A stretch of DNA of 64,000 bases from Arthrobacter jinronghuae (GTDB taxonomy: Bacteria > Actinomycetota > Actinomycetes > Actinomycetales > Micrococcaceae), in assembly GCF_025244825.1 (NCBI RefSeq), contig NZ_CP104263.1:62001-126000 (forward strand). Reading direction: 5' to 3'. Below, piece by piece: positions 56,840 to 64,000 of this stretch (positions are counted from its first letter, which is position 1; every line of letters starts with the position of its first letter). Under the pieces are notes generated by a model. The model had not been told where the DNA came from, searched no databases, and was given only the letters and a program-made list of their open reading frames with translations. The position numbers and the translations under genes are program-made.

Positions 56840-57850
56840 CTACAGGAGCGGGCTGAGGGCCAGCAGCAGGATCCCGCCGAGCAGTGCGGTTACGGGCGCC
56901 GTGACCAGCCAGGTGACGAGGATTTCCCGCAGCGGGATGAAGCGGACGGTGGAAAAGCGCTGGTTGGTACCGGCGCCGACGATGGCGGACGTCATGGTCT
57001 GGGTGCTCGAAAGCGGAATGTGCAGCCAGAGCGCCCCAAGGAACAGCATGGCGGAGCTGACCGCCTGGGCGCTCATGCCCCGCAGCGGGTCCATCCGGAC
57101 CAGTCGGTACCCCAGCGTGTGCGTGATCCGCCAGCCGCCGAAGAGCGTGCCGCCGGCCAGGGCCAGCGCCGCAAACAGCTGCACCCAGAAGGGAATGCCG
57201 GTTTCAACGGTCTGCCCTGCGGCCAGCAGGGCAAGCACCACCACGGCCATGGTCCGCTGCCCGTCCTGGATTCCGTGCCCCAGGGAGAAGGCGGAGGTGA
57301 AGACGGACTGCGCTATCCGGTTTCCGGCGTCCCCGCGGCGCGGAGAGCTGTAACGCATCAGCCACGTGGCCGGGAAAACCAGGAGGTAAGCCAGTACAAA
57401 GGCGATCACGGGGGACAGCAGCAGCGGCAGGGCTATCTGCTCCCAGATCAGCCGGTAGGACTCGGCTATGTTCTGCCCGCCCACCAGGGTTGAGGCCGCG
57501 CCGGAACCCACCAGCCCGCCCACCAGGGCGGAAGTGGATGACGACGGCATCCGCCGCCACCAGGTCCACACGCCCCATCCGCAGGCCGCCAGCAGCCCGG
57601 CAATCAGAATGCCGAGGCCCTCGGGTCCGGCCGGAAGATCCACGAACCGGACGGTCAGGGCAACGGCCAGTGTGGTGCTCACCAGCGCACCCAGGAGATT
57701 GAAGCCGGCGGCCAGCACAATGGCCACGGTGGGGGTCAGTGCCCGTGTACGAACGGAGGTGGCCACCGAGTTGGAGGCGTCATGGAAGCCGTTGAGGAAG
57801 GCATAGGCTCCGGCGAGCAGGACGACGCCGGCCAGGAGGAGGGCCGCCAC
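56840..57850 (-). CDS. low-affinity inorganic phosphate transporter (PiT)
   Basis: A 336-residue PiT-family (PF01384) permease with about ten helices. The duplicated signature appears as AFLNGFHDASNSVATSV near the N-terminus and as TSAFSLGHGIQDGQRTM in the second half. The GTG at 57850 lies one base after the DUF47 stop, giving tight coupling. The longer frame to 57973 runs through the upstream gene and is discarded. It would move metal-phosphate with protons when phosphate is plentiful. Confidence 0.9.
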   Translation of the reverse strand: MAALLLAGVVLLAGAYAFLNGFHDASNSVATSVRTRALTPTVAIVLAAGFNLLGALVSTTLAVALTVRFVDLPAGPEGLGILIAGLLAACGWGVWTWWRRMPSSSTSALVGGLVGSGAASTLVGGQNIAESYRLIWEQIALPLLLSPVIAFVLAYLLVFPATWLMRYSSPRRGDAGNRIAQSVFTSAFSLGHGIQDGQRTMAVVVLALLAAGQTVETGIPFWVQLFAALALAGGTLFGGWRITHTLGYRLVRMDPLRGMSAQAVSSAMLFLGALWLHIPLSSTQTMTSAIVGAGTNQRFSTVRFIPLREILVTWLVTAPVTALLGGILLLALSPLL

Positions 57851-57851
57851 C

Positions 57852-58469
57852 CTAGGATTCCCGGACGAGGACGCCGCCCACGAATGTGGCCGCCAGACGC
57901 AGTTGCACCGAGGTTCCCGAAAGCTGGTCGGCGAGGTCCCGGTGCCGGGCATAGGCCATGGGCTTGTACTCACGCATCAGTTCCGCCACCCAGATCCGGC
58001 GGGACCGCTCGGCCCGCCGGGCCAGCCGAAGCATTTCGATCCAGTACTCTTCCAGGTCCTCCAGCGAAGCGAGCCGGCGCATGGCAGCGGCGGTCAGCTC
58101 AGCCTGCCGGCCGATGACTTCCAGCTGCTCGGAAGCCCGCCGGGAAACCCCTGTGAGCTTGTAGAGGGAAATGGTTTCCGCTGAGGCGTCCAGGCACTCC
58201 ATGGCGGACATCAGGAGCAGGGAAAGCTCATAGAGGTCTTCACGGGGGAGCGGGTTGATGAAGCTGGTCCGCATCTGCGTCATCAGCGCAAAGTGCAGAT
58301 CGGTGGTTTCGGCATCGATCTGATGCAGCTGCTCGGTGAGACGCTCGAACTCATCCGGCTCGGCCCCGAGGATCTCCGCCAGCACGCCGGTGCCGCGCAG
58401 CAGTTGTGACGCCATGCGGGAGAGCAGCTCAAGGCCTGCATTCTCTTGGGGGAAGAGTTGAAGCTTCAC
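57852..58469 (-). CDS. DUF47 PhoU-like Pit accessory protein
   Basis: A 205-residue all-helical PhoU-like protein of the DUF47/TIGR00153 family, starting MKLQLFPQENAGLELLSRMA. Members are encoded next to Pit transporters and are thought to gate or regulate them. The start is GTG at 58469, without a clear Shine-Dalgarno; a GATACT hexamer about 26 bp upstream could be the -10 box. First gene of the two-gene unit with the transporter. Confidence 0.88.
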   Translation of the reverse strand: MKLQLFPQENAGLELLSRMASQLLRGTGVLAEILGAEPDEFERLTEQLHQIDAETTDLHFALMTQMRTSFINPLPREDLYELSLLLMSAMECLDASAETISLYKLTGVSRRASEQLEVIGRQAELTAAAMRRLASLEDLEEYWIEMLRLARRAERSRRIWVAELMREYKPMAYARHRDLADQLSGTSVQLRLAATFVGGVLVRES

Positions 58470-58790
58470 GCTGGACGCACATCGGCCGGGGAAGTATCGA
58501 GGGTGCTCACAGGCCCAAGAATATCCGATGGCTGGGCTGGAATTGCGGGAAAGCCCGCGAAAGAATCCCGCTGAGAACCAGCTGGGGAAAAGTAACGGTG
58601 CCGGACCGGGAGCGCCTCTCGGCGGAAGGCCGCTCGAAGCGGCTCAGAGTTGAAGCCCGGGGGTTCCGCAGTCCGACACCGATTTCAGTTTTCTACGCTC
58701 GGCCGGTGATGTCAACACGGCCATGCGGGCCGGGGCGGCACTGTGAGGAGCGCCACCGTGGGCCTTGCCACTGTGCACGGCACGTCATGG
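58470..58790. other. 321-bp intergenic region
   Basis: It holds the presumed promoter of the DUF47-Pit unit on its left and the 3' flank of the gene at 58791 on its right. A small GCGGG/CCCGC hairpin lies near 58555. I see no convincing RNA gene, PHO box or ORF here. Confidence 0.4.
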
Positions 58791-59432
58791 CTAGTCGAGC
58801 TCTCCGCGCCGCCAGGCGGCTGCCGAGTGCTCCAGGTCCTCGGCCGTGTGTACCAGCTGGCGTGCGTTGCGGGTCAGCAGGGTGGCGCGGTCCCCGTTGG
58901 AGGCCTCCGAGGAATCGGCATGATTGGCCTGGCCGAGGGCCACCACACGGCAGAATGCGGCAAAACGCTCCAGTGCGACGTCGAAGTCCCCCTCGAAGGC
59001 ACCGGAAAGAATGGTGTCCGCCATAGCCCGCACTTCATCCGCCCCCAGGGGCTCGGCTACTCCGGCGACTACCTTGGACACCTGTGCAACGTCTTTGCCT
59101 GCCGCGTAGTAGGCGGCGATCCGTTCCGGATTCCGCTGGATGGACGCCCGGAGGGCATACAGGCGCCAGAGGGCGCCGGGCAGGGACCGGGCGGGGCTTT
59201 CAGCCCACATCTCGGCCACGGCTTCCACCCCCTGCTGGTCGGTCAGTTCCACGAGCCGGCGGGTGACTTCCGGATCGGTGCTCTCGCGGCCGTGGTGGAC
59301 CAGCGCCTGGGCGGCGAGATGGGCCGCCTCCGAAACGCGTGCCGGATCGGCACCGCCGGGGAAGTTGGCGAAGTCCACAGGTGCAAGAGGCTTTGGCTTG
59401 TGATGGCGCGGCGTTGAATTGGACTCACTCAT
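58791..59432 (-). CDS. conserved actinobacterial protein of unknown function
   Basis: A 213-residue soluble protein, mostly helical, opening with a basic His/Lys/Pro segment and the conserved-looking LAPVDFANFPGGADPARVSEAAHLAAQALVH, followed by SLPGALWRLYALRASIQRNPE and FAAFCRVVALG. I recall similar proteins in Streptomyces without assigned function. No enzymatic motif is recognised. The ATG at 59432 has a leaderless -10 box. Confidence 0.75.
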   Translation of the reverse strand: MSESNSTPRHHKPKPLAPVDFANFPGGADPARVSEAAHLAAQALVHHGRESTDPEVTRRLVELTDQQGVEAVAEMWAESPARSLPGALWRLYALRASIQRNPERIAAYYAAGKDVAQVSKVVAGVAEPLGADEVRAMADTILSGAFEGDFDVALERFAAFCRVVALGQANHADSSEASNGDRATLLTRNARQLVHTAEDLEHSAAAWRRGELD

Positions 59433-59438
59433 ACTGGA

Positions 59439-59444
59439 AGAATA
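59439..59444 (-). promoter_or_regulatory. -10 box for leaderless gene at 58791-59432
   Basis: TATTCT on the minus strand, exactly six bases before the ATG. Confidence 0.5.
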
Positions 59445-59582
59445 CTCCGGGATTTACGCGGAATCGAGGCGGTCTCAGGGGTGCCGGGCGGTGCCCCCGG
59501 ACCGGGGTTTTCCACGATCTGTGTGGTGTGCGATAAAGTGGGACAGTCGGTCCGTGCGCTGTCAAAAGCCACGGCCGGTGGA

Positions 59583-59655
59583 GCGCCTATAGCTCAGTTG
59601 GTAGAGCAACGTCCTTTTAAGTCGTGGGTCGCAGGTTCGAGCCCTGCTGGGCGCA
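59583..59655 (+). tRNA. tRNA-Lys (anticodon TTT)
   Basis: 73-nt cloverleaf: acceptor GCGCCTA/TGGGCGC, D arm GCTC/GAGC, anticodon loop CTTTTAA, T arm GCAGG/CCTGC with loop TTCGAGC. The 3' CCA is not encoded. The anticodon stem (ACGTC/GTCGT) has one T-T mismatch at the fourth pair. Confidence 0.96.
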
Positions 59656-59665
59656 CCGAATAAGA

Positions 59666-59706
59666 ATAAGAATGGCTTGCCTTCAGTGAAGGCAAGCCAT
59701 TCTTAT
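59666..59706. terminator. bidirectional terminator after tRNA-Lys
   Basis: 18-bp perfect stem (59666-59683 with 59689-59706, loop CAGTG), A/T-rich ends. It lies between tRNA-Lys and the convergent CDGSH gene. Confidence 0.9.
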
Positions 59707-59722
59707 ATCCGGCAGCGCCGGG

Positions 59723-60094
59723 TTACGCTTCTTCCGCCGCCTTGCGCGCCGGTGCCGGAACCGGACGACGGCGGGCGGTATCGAACTTCATCAACTTATG
59801 GGTGCCGTCGCAGTACGGCTTGATGGCCGAACCGCCGCACCGGCACAGGGCAACGGTTTCCCGGTCACGGGGTACGGGAACCCCGTCAGGCGTGACAATC
59901 TCAAAGTCGCCGCGGACCAGCAGGGGACCGTTGGGGCAGGCCACGATGGAAGCGGGAGCGGCTCCTTCCCGCGTCTTCCACGCGTCGGTCTCCTCCTCCT
60001 CCGCCTGGACGTCCGCTTGCTCGGCGTCCGCCTCCGTCAGCGCATCCTGCGTGGCGTCCTCGGCGTCTACCGGGCCGGCTGCCGGAGCCGTCAC
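59723..60094 (-). CDS. CDGSH iron-sulfur domain protein
   Basis: A 123-residue protein. The N-terminal 45 residues are acidic and disordered. The C-terminal half is a CDGSH domain with 2Fe-2S ligands Cys84, Cys86, Cys95 and His99 in the pattern LCRCGGSAIKPYCDGTH. Such clusters act in electron or cluster transfer and are redox- and pH-sensitive. The GTG start overlaps the stop of the upstream haem-oxygenase-fold gene (GTGA), so the two products probably act together. It is soluble, with no membrane anchor as in mitoNEET. Confidence 0.92.
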   Translation of the reverse strand: MTAPAAGPVDAEDATQDALTEADAEQADVQAEEEETDAWKTREGAAPASIVACPNGPLLVRGDFEIVTPDGVPVPRDRETVALCRCGGSAIKPYCDGTHKLMKFDTARRRPVPAPARKAAEEA

Positions 60095-61176
60095 GAGGTT
60101 ACTCCGCCGGCCGCAGCCGTTACGGCCGGCGCTGCCGGCCCGCCGTCGTTCACCAGGGGCAGCAGCGCGGACTCGCCTGCCTGCCAGGCATTCAGCTGCT
60201 CCTCGCCGAGCAAGGCATCGATGGCCAGTACGGTCGCGGCACCGAAGATGATGTCGGCGAGCAGGTCGGGCTCAGCCTCGGCCAAACCGCCGGCGAGGTC
60301 CCTGGCGGCAATCTGTTCGTGCACGGCATCCGCTTCCACGTGTTCGTCGAAGTAGTAGGTGACATCGTCGCTGAAGCCGTGCCGGCGGAACCCGCGGGCG
60401 TAGAACGAGTTGGGGATCGAGGACGTCATCTCGAACGCCGCCAGATGCCCCGCAATGGCGCCGCGCAGCCGGCGGTTCAGCCCGAAGAGCGACATGGCGT
60501 TGGAGGACGCCAGGGTCAGGGCGGGAACCTGGTCAATGTAGTATCCGTAGCCGGAATCCAGGCCCAGGCCCTCCATGGTGGTGCCGAACAGCTTCGAGTG
60601 CATCCGTTCCACTCGCCCGCCGCCGTACTCATCGGCCTGGATTTCGATCAGCGCTGCCTTTGCGCGGCCCACCGGCAGGCGCGGAATGGCCCAGCTGTGC
60701 GGATCCGCTTCCTTCAGTTGGTAGACCGAGCGCAGGATCAGGAACTCACGAAGCTGTTCCACGCTGGCCTTGCTGGCGACAAACCGGGAAACGCTGGGGC
60801 CGTCGTCGTCGGCTGCCAGACGGAAGAGGGTCTCCGCTACGGCCTCGCTCTCGGGCGCGGGCAGCTCGGGGACGGGCACCGCGCGGCGCAGCACATCCTC
60901 GAAGGCCGTCTCCAGCCGTGCCCGCACGCGGATCAGTTCGGGATCCCACTCGGCGGCATCCTCAACTCCGTCCAGTCCGCTGTAATGCAGCTCGTACAGG
61001 CAGAACAGGGTCAGCTGGAGGTCTTCATCACGGAGCAGATCCGCAGTGGCAGCCAGTGCTTCGTCCAACAGCAGGTTCAATGAACCGTAGGCGTTGGCGT
61101 GACCTGTTCCGCCGCGGTTCCGGAGGAGGTCGATCAAGGTGGCGCTGACAGGCCCTCTCGGGGCGGGAATCTTCAT
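60091..61176 (-). CDS. iron-containing redox enzyme family protein (haem-oxygenase-like di-iron fold)
   Basis: A 361-residue helical protein of the iron-containing redox enzyme (HDO/TenA-like) family. Possible metal ligands are seen in LYELHYSG (Glu62, His64), EADPHSW (Glu156, His160), EIQADEYGGG (Glu178, Glu183) and RMHSKLF (His193). More lie in GHLAAFEMTSS (His244, Glu249) and YYFDEHVEADAVHEQ (Glu278, His279, Asp283, His286). Known members with this fold use di-iron and O2 for oxidations or C-C cleavage, but the substrate here is unknown. AAGGAAA lies five bases before the ATG at 61176. It is translationally coupled to the CDGSH protein, a plausible electron donor. Confidence 0.82.
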   Translation of the reverse strand: MKIPAPRGPVSATLIDLLRNRGGTGHANAYGSLNLLLDEALAATADLLRDEDLQLTLFCLYELHYSGLDGVEDAAEWDPELIRVRARLETAFEDVLRRAVPVPELPAPESEAVAETLFRLAADDDGPSVSRFVASKASVEQLREFLILRSVYQLKEADPHSWAIPRLPVGRAKAALIEIQADEYGGGRVERMHSKLFGTTMEGLGLDSGYGYYIDQVPALTLASSNAMSLFGLNRRLRGAIAGHLAAFEMTSSIPNSFYARGFRRHGFSDDVTYYFDEHVEADAVHEQIAARDLAGGLAEAEPDLLADIIFGAATVLAIDALLGEEQLNAWQAGESALLPLVNDGGPAAPAVTAAAGGVTS

Positions 61177-61383
61177 TGCTTTCCTTACAACGCACTACAG
61201 GGCGCTTTTCCGGCGGTTTCATGGGGTGGTTGGAACGAATCCAAACCGTCAGCATACTTGGTGCAGCCCCAAGGGGCCCGTTTGCCGGGCGGGGAGGGCC
61301 GGCATTGACCTTTGCCGCCGGGTTCGGTGCAATGGAGGCAAGGACGGCCAATACAAAGACGGCCAATATGCAGGAGGGTGGAA

Positions 61384-61956
61384 ATGCCCGGTATGGATCC
61401 TTCAACGGTTCTGCCGTTGCTGGTGCTGGCGGCAGTGCTCGTGGCCGGGTCTGCCGGTGTAGACCGGGCGCTTGCTACCCGGGACGGGGAAGGTCTCTTC
61501 TGGGTCGGGTTCTCCGCCTTTTTGGGAGTGCTCCTGACCGCCGCTTGGGCCTTGGCTGCCACGTCGGCCGCGTCCGCCGCTGTCGGGGCAGTTGTGGTGG
61601 CGGGCAGCATCGCCGCGTCGCTTTGGGTGGGGCGACGGGACCGCCGTCGTCGTCGGAACCGCGAACGCCAACAGCTGAAGGCCGCGGTAAATGCCACCGC
61701 CGCCCGGCACCGGGAAGTCCTGGCCCGCTGGAGTGCCTATGAACTGGACCCTTGGCTCGCGGCGGAAAACCCGCAGCTGCTGGACGTACGCACCCCGGAA
61801 ACGCGGACCTTTATCCGGGCGCTGAAGGTCGCCGAGCAACTGCGCCCCGAAGCGGGCACCGCGGCGGAGGCCGCTGCCTACGCCGAAGCTGTGACCACGC
61901 TGGAAGATTCGCTTCGCCGTGCGGAAGCGGCAGCTGACGGCGGGCAGGCGGCCTGA
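61384..61956 (+). CDS. membrane protein of unknown function
   Basis: A 190-residue protein with two or three N-terminal helices (about residues 8-27, 35-58 and 60-78), a very basic cluster GRRDRRRRRNRERQQ (positive-inside boundary) and a helical cytoplasmic domain of about 100 residues. AGGAGGG lies six bases before the ATG at 61384. No family recognised. It is divergent from the di-iron gene, 207 bp apart. Confidence 0.72.
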   Translation: MPGMDPSTVLPLLVLAAVLVAGSAGVDRALATRDGEGLFWVGFSAFLGVLLTAAWALAATSAASAAVGAVVVAGSIAASLWVGRRDRRRRRNRERQQLKAAVNATAARHREVLARWSAYELDPWLAAENPQLLDVRTPETRTFIRALKVAEQLRPEAGTAAEAAAYAEAVTTLEDSLRRAEAAADGGQAA

Positions 61957-62001
61957 CTGCGGGGGCTGGACCGTGGTGGGAATGCGTGGCAGTCTCGGGC
62001 C

Positions 62002-62301
62002 ATGACTAGCAAAGACATCAGCTTCACGCGCAATGAGGCGCTGAACCGGTACGAGCTGCGGCTGGACGGCACGCTCGTGGGCATGGCCGATTATCAGGAA
62101 CAGCCGGACGGCGTTGCTTTGACCCATACGGAGATGGAGCCGGCTTTCCGGCATCAGGGCTACTCGTCACGCCTGGCCCGATATGCCGTGGAGGACATCG
62201 TGAGCGGCGGGCGGCGGGTCAAGCCGTACTGCTCCTACATGGCCGCCTACCTCGGCAAGCATCCGGAATACAGCCACCACGTGTCCTGGCCGCAGGAGTA
62301 G
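62002..62301 (+). CDS. GNAT-like N-acetyltransferase (YidJ/YjdJ type)
   Basis: A 99-residue minimal GNAT of the DUF1205-like N-acetyltransferase group. Strand pattern YELRLDGTLVGMADYQEQ is followed by the acetyl-CoA motif EMEPAFRHQGYSSRLARYAVEDI and the C-terminal RVKPYCSYMAAYLGKHPEY. Function unknown; human GTLF3B-type relatives bind acetyl-CoA. The ATG at 62002 has a CAGTCT hexamer six bases upstream, a weak leaderless context. Confidence 0.88.
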   Translation: MTSKDISFTRNEALNRYELRLDGTLVGMADYQEQPDGVALTHTEMEPAFRHQGYSSRLARYAVEDIVSGGRRVKPYCSYMAAYLGKHPEYSHHVSWPQE

Positions 62302-62331
62302 TCAGGGCGGCAAGCCGGGCGTTAATTGAAG

Positions 62332-62378
62332 CTGGCTTCCCGCTCTGCATATGGGGGGAACGCAGAAGGGGAAGCCAG
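62332..62378. repeat. imperfect inverted repeat upstream of the HTH gene
   Basis: Arms CTGGCTTCCC (62332-62341) and GGGAAGCCAG (62369-62378), with an inner TCTGC/GCAGA stem. It lies 31 bp after the GNAT stop and directly upstream of a TATAAT box; it may be a terminator or an operator. Confidence 0.7.
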
Positions 62379-62387
62379 TTCCAACAG

Positions 62388-62393
62388 TATAAT
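62388..62393 (+). promoter_or_regulatory. consensus -10 box TATAAT
   Basis: Perfect TATAAT, giving a leader of about 33 nt to the HTH gene start. No good -35 hexamer at 17 bp; the inverted repeat overlaps that position. Confidence 0.6.
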
Positions 62394-62432
62394 TCCATTT
62401 GTCCGGGTAAATCCAATCGAGGGGGGCCGAAG

Positions 62433-63158
62433 ATGGCGGTGTCTGCCAAGGCTTTCCAGAATTGGCGCACCGCAGTGGCTCCGGGCGAATCCAACGCGGA
62501 CGTTTGCCGCCGGACGGGCATCAAGCGCTCCACTCTGGCCCAGCAGGTTGTCCGCGGCAAAGTTGCGGAGATTACCGTGGTCCGGGTAGCCCGGGCGTAC
62601 GGGAAAAATCCGGTAGAGGCACTTTCTGACTTCGAGGAATACTCCGATCTGCTGGGCGGGCCATGGCGGCCCAGCCCCGCGGAACTCATCAGCCAGGTTT
62701 CCTACATCTGCATCCTGCAGATGATCCTGGCCAGGGCCACCCAGACCGGGCCGCCGGAATGCCCGGACCTGGCCAGGCATCCGCACCGGAACGCGATTCG
62801 TTCCTGGTTCGAGGCAGTAGACCCGGGGGACCTGCGCCAGCAGCTCAGCGCCAGGACCGGCGTCGCGCCGCAGAATATTTCGGCGCAGCTTTCAGCCGGC
62901 CGGCTGGCACCCGAATTGGCTGTGGAGGCCGCGCGGATTGCGGGTGCCTCGCTGCCGGGCGGACTGGTGGCCACCGGCCTGGTCACGCCGGGCGAGGCCG
63001 GGTGGCCCCAGAAGGGCCAGCAGGAGGCTCTGGCTGCGCTCACTGATTCGGAACTGCTGTTTCTGGCCCGGGACCGCTTGGACGGGGTGGGAAAGCAACT
63101 AAAGAAGTTTGAACACGATGTGGAAAATGATCTAACGCTCTTGGAGAACCTGGGATGA
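62433..63158 (+). CDS. double helix-turn-helix-like putative DNA-binding protein
   Basis: A 241-residue protein. Residues about 20-65 (NADVCRRTGIKRSTLAQQVVRGKVAEITVVRVA) read as an XRE-like HTH. A second HTH-like segment lies at about 132-165 (DLRQQLSARTGVAPQNISAQ). The C-terminus is a helical/coiled-coil segment LTDSELLFLARDRLDGVGKQ and an acidic tail. GAGGGGGG lies eight bases before the ATG at 62433. The stop overlaps the next start (ATGA). No family name recognised; it looks like a regulator or adaptor for the adjacent membrane protein. Confidence 0.75.
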   Translation: MAVSAKAFQNWRTAVAPGESNADVCRRTGIKRSTLAQQVVRGKVAEITVVRVARAYGKNPVEALSDFEEYSDLLGGPWRPSPAELISQVSYICILQMILARATQTGPPECPDLARHPHRNAIRSWFEAVDPGDLRQQLSARTGVAPQNISAQLSAGRLAPELAVEAARIAGASLPGGLVATGLVTPGEAGWPQKGQQEALAALTDSELLFLARDRLDGVGKQLKKFEHDVENDLTLLENLG

Positions 63159-63892
63159 ATATAGCCTCTGCCATTCAGTTTGGCGCGCTGGTCGTGGTGG
63201 CCGTCTTTACCCTGGTTCGGCTGCCGCTGGCTGTGCAGGGCCGCAATCCCATGCTCTTTTGGGGGCTTGCTGCTACCACTGTCGGAGTGGCCCTGAGCAT
63301 TCCGTCGATTTACCTGCCTGTGGACGCTTGGCTGGGCGGAGAAAACCATGCAAACCTGATTCTCCGTTATGCCACCTACGGAGTCGTAGCGCTTATTGGC
63401 GGCAGTGCTGCTGCAGCCTTCCGGGCTCCCCAGGTACAGAAAATCATTCTGGGGTTGCCGGGACTCGTAGTGCTGGCTGCAACCGTTACAGCCACCACCG
63501 TGCTGTTCAGCATGGGAGACATGCCTGTGTCTTCGCCGGGCCTCAACGGCTACATGCACCAGGAGCATATCTGGGCCTACTCGGTGCTGGGACGGATCTA
63601 TCCGGCTTATATAGCCGCCTGCCTGATCATCCCGGCTTTCCGTGTCGCCGCGACGGCGGGGCGGCCTGCCCTCCTGCGGGTCGGATCGGCACTGATAGGC
63701 GTTGCCCTTGCCGAGATCCTGACGTGGTCTGTGCTGTGGGTGACCGGCCGGCAGACCGGCGTTTGGGACTACATCCTTCCGCATTCCTCGGTCATTGTTC
63801 TCACAGCGGGGCTCGCTGCCGTGGCTTATTACGGTATCGCCGCAAGAAACAAGCAAAAGCAAAGCTTGCTGACTCCCAACTACACAAGGTGA
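63155..63892 (+). CDS. seven-helix membrane protein, MAB_1171c-like
   Basis: A 245-residue protein with seven predicted helices (about residues 6-23, 35-53, 68-88, 98-116, 141-160, 173-196 and 207-226) and a basic C-terminal tail. The pattern of helix lengths and the VGVALSIPSIYLPVD...NLILRYATYG region recall the membrane half of actinobacterial MAB_1171c-like putative transporters, which lie beside XRE regulators. The resemblance is from memory. It overlaps the HTH gene by four bases. Function unknown. Confidence 0.7.
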   Translation: MNIASAIQFGALVVVAVFTLVRLPLAVQGRNPMLFWGLAATTVGVALSIPSIYLPVDAWLGGENHANLILRYATYGVVALIGGSAAAAFRAPQVQKIILGLPGLVVLAATVTATTVLFSMGDMPVSSPGLNGYMHQEHIWAYSVLGRIYPAYIAACLIIPAFRVAATAGRPALLRVGSALIGVALAEILTWSVLWVTGRQTGVWDYILPHSSVIVLTAGLAAVAYYGIAARNKQKQSLLTPNYTR

Positions 63893-63975
63893 CAATTAGG
63901 TAAAGTTGTCCACATTTTCATGTTTGTATGCCAGAATAATGAATATGTAACGTCCGCTGCCTGTGGGGGGTCAGC
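63893..63975 (+). promoter_or_regulatory. A/T-rich intergenic region
   Basis: Markedly A/T-rich for this window (for example 63893-63957), with several TA-rich hexamers such as TAATGA and TATGTA. Probably the promoter of the gene starting at the right edge and a possible Lsr2 target. Confidence 0.4.
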
Positions 63976-64000
63976 GTGAAGTTACAACGAAGCCAGCGGC
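63976..64000 (+). CDS. possible start of a gene cut by the right edge
   Basis: GTG at 63976 with GGGGGG about five bases upstream opens a frame reading VKLQRSQR to the window end. Too short to judge function. Confidence 0.35.

Noticed and set aside
58406..59417. Two plus-strand ORFs (58406-59026, 58743-59417) in and beyond the 321-bp gap
   Set aside because: They overlap the better-supported minus-strand gene at 58791, lack ribosome sites and look like shadow frames.
59481..59663. Plus-strand ORF of 60 codons covering tRNA-Lys
   Set aside because: Its C-terminal residues IAQLVEQRPFKSWVAGSSPAG are the well-known false translation of a tRNA gene.

Overview
The window is 64 kb of high-GC, densely packed chromosome. 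Most neighbouring genes are adjacent or overlap by a few bases, GTG starts are frequent, and there is one TTG start. Gene content and order (ppa-dacB-metalloprotease-tilS-hpt-ftsH-folEPBK-PH genes-panC-lysS-lsr2-clpC, then mutY-disA-radA) are those of a Micrococcaceae actinobacterium, most likely Arthrobacter or a close relative. This is inferred from family knowledge; no database search was run. I see no insertion sequence, prophage, CRISPR array or rRNA operon. There is one tRNA gene, tRNA-Lys(TTT).

Layout. Positions 1-9.2 kb hold a membrane-anchored esterase (cut by the left edge) with an MprF-like aminoacyl-phosphatidylglycerol synthase, a glycerophosphodiesterase, a glycerate kinase, an NCS2 uracil/xanthine permease, and an overlapping SDR-aldehyde dehydrogenase pair. 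Positions 9.2-16.7 kb hold phosphoglucomutase, a methionine-synthase-like gene behind a structured leader that resembles a SAM-clan riboswitch, a POT peptide transporter, an LLM flavin oxidoreductase and an amidase. Positions 16.9-24.6 kb hold rhodanese-pheA, topoisomerase IB, a lipid kinase, serS, a HAD phosphatase, a SatD-like regulator and ppa. Positions 24.8-40.4 kb are the conserved housekeeping block: dacB, a zinc metalloprotease, tilS, hpt, ftsH, the folate operon folE-folP-folB-folK, DUF3180 and two PH-domain membrane proteins (one ending in a perfect 6 x 21 bp tandem repeat), a DUF2520 dehydrogenase, panC and lysS.

Positions 40.4-52.5 kb hold lsr2, clpC, an ArgA-type GNAT, a CsbD protein, a dihydroxyacetone kinase operon dhaK-dhaL-dhaM with HPr fused to DhaM, mutY, a secreted protein, disA, radA and a FUSC-type membrane protein. 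Positions 52.6-58.5 kb are a phosphate-uptake cluster. A PHO-box-like repeat precedes pstS-pstC-pstA-pstB, and a convergent low-affinity Pit transporter with its DUF47 partner follows. Positions 58.8-64 kb hold a conserved unknown, tRNA-Lys, a CDGSH iron-sulfur protein overlapping a haem-oxygenase-fold putative di-iron protein, small membrane and GNAT genes, and a right-edge module of a double-HTH-like protein overlapping a seven-helix membrane protein. That module has its own inverted repeat and a perfect TATAAT box.

Regulation visible in sequence. At least eleven genes have a TANNNT hexamer ending five to eight bases before the start codon and no Shine-Dalgarno, the signature of leaderless transcripts. 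Several strong hairpin terminators separate convergent units. The best candidates for undescribed biology are the CDGSH/di-iron pair, the right-edge HTH plus seven-helix module, and the structured leader at about 12.5 kb.
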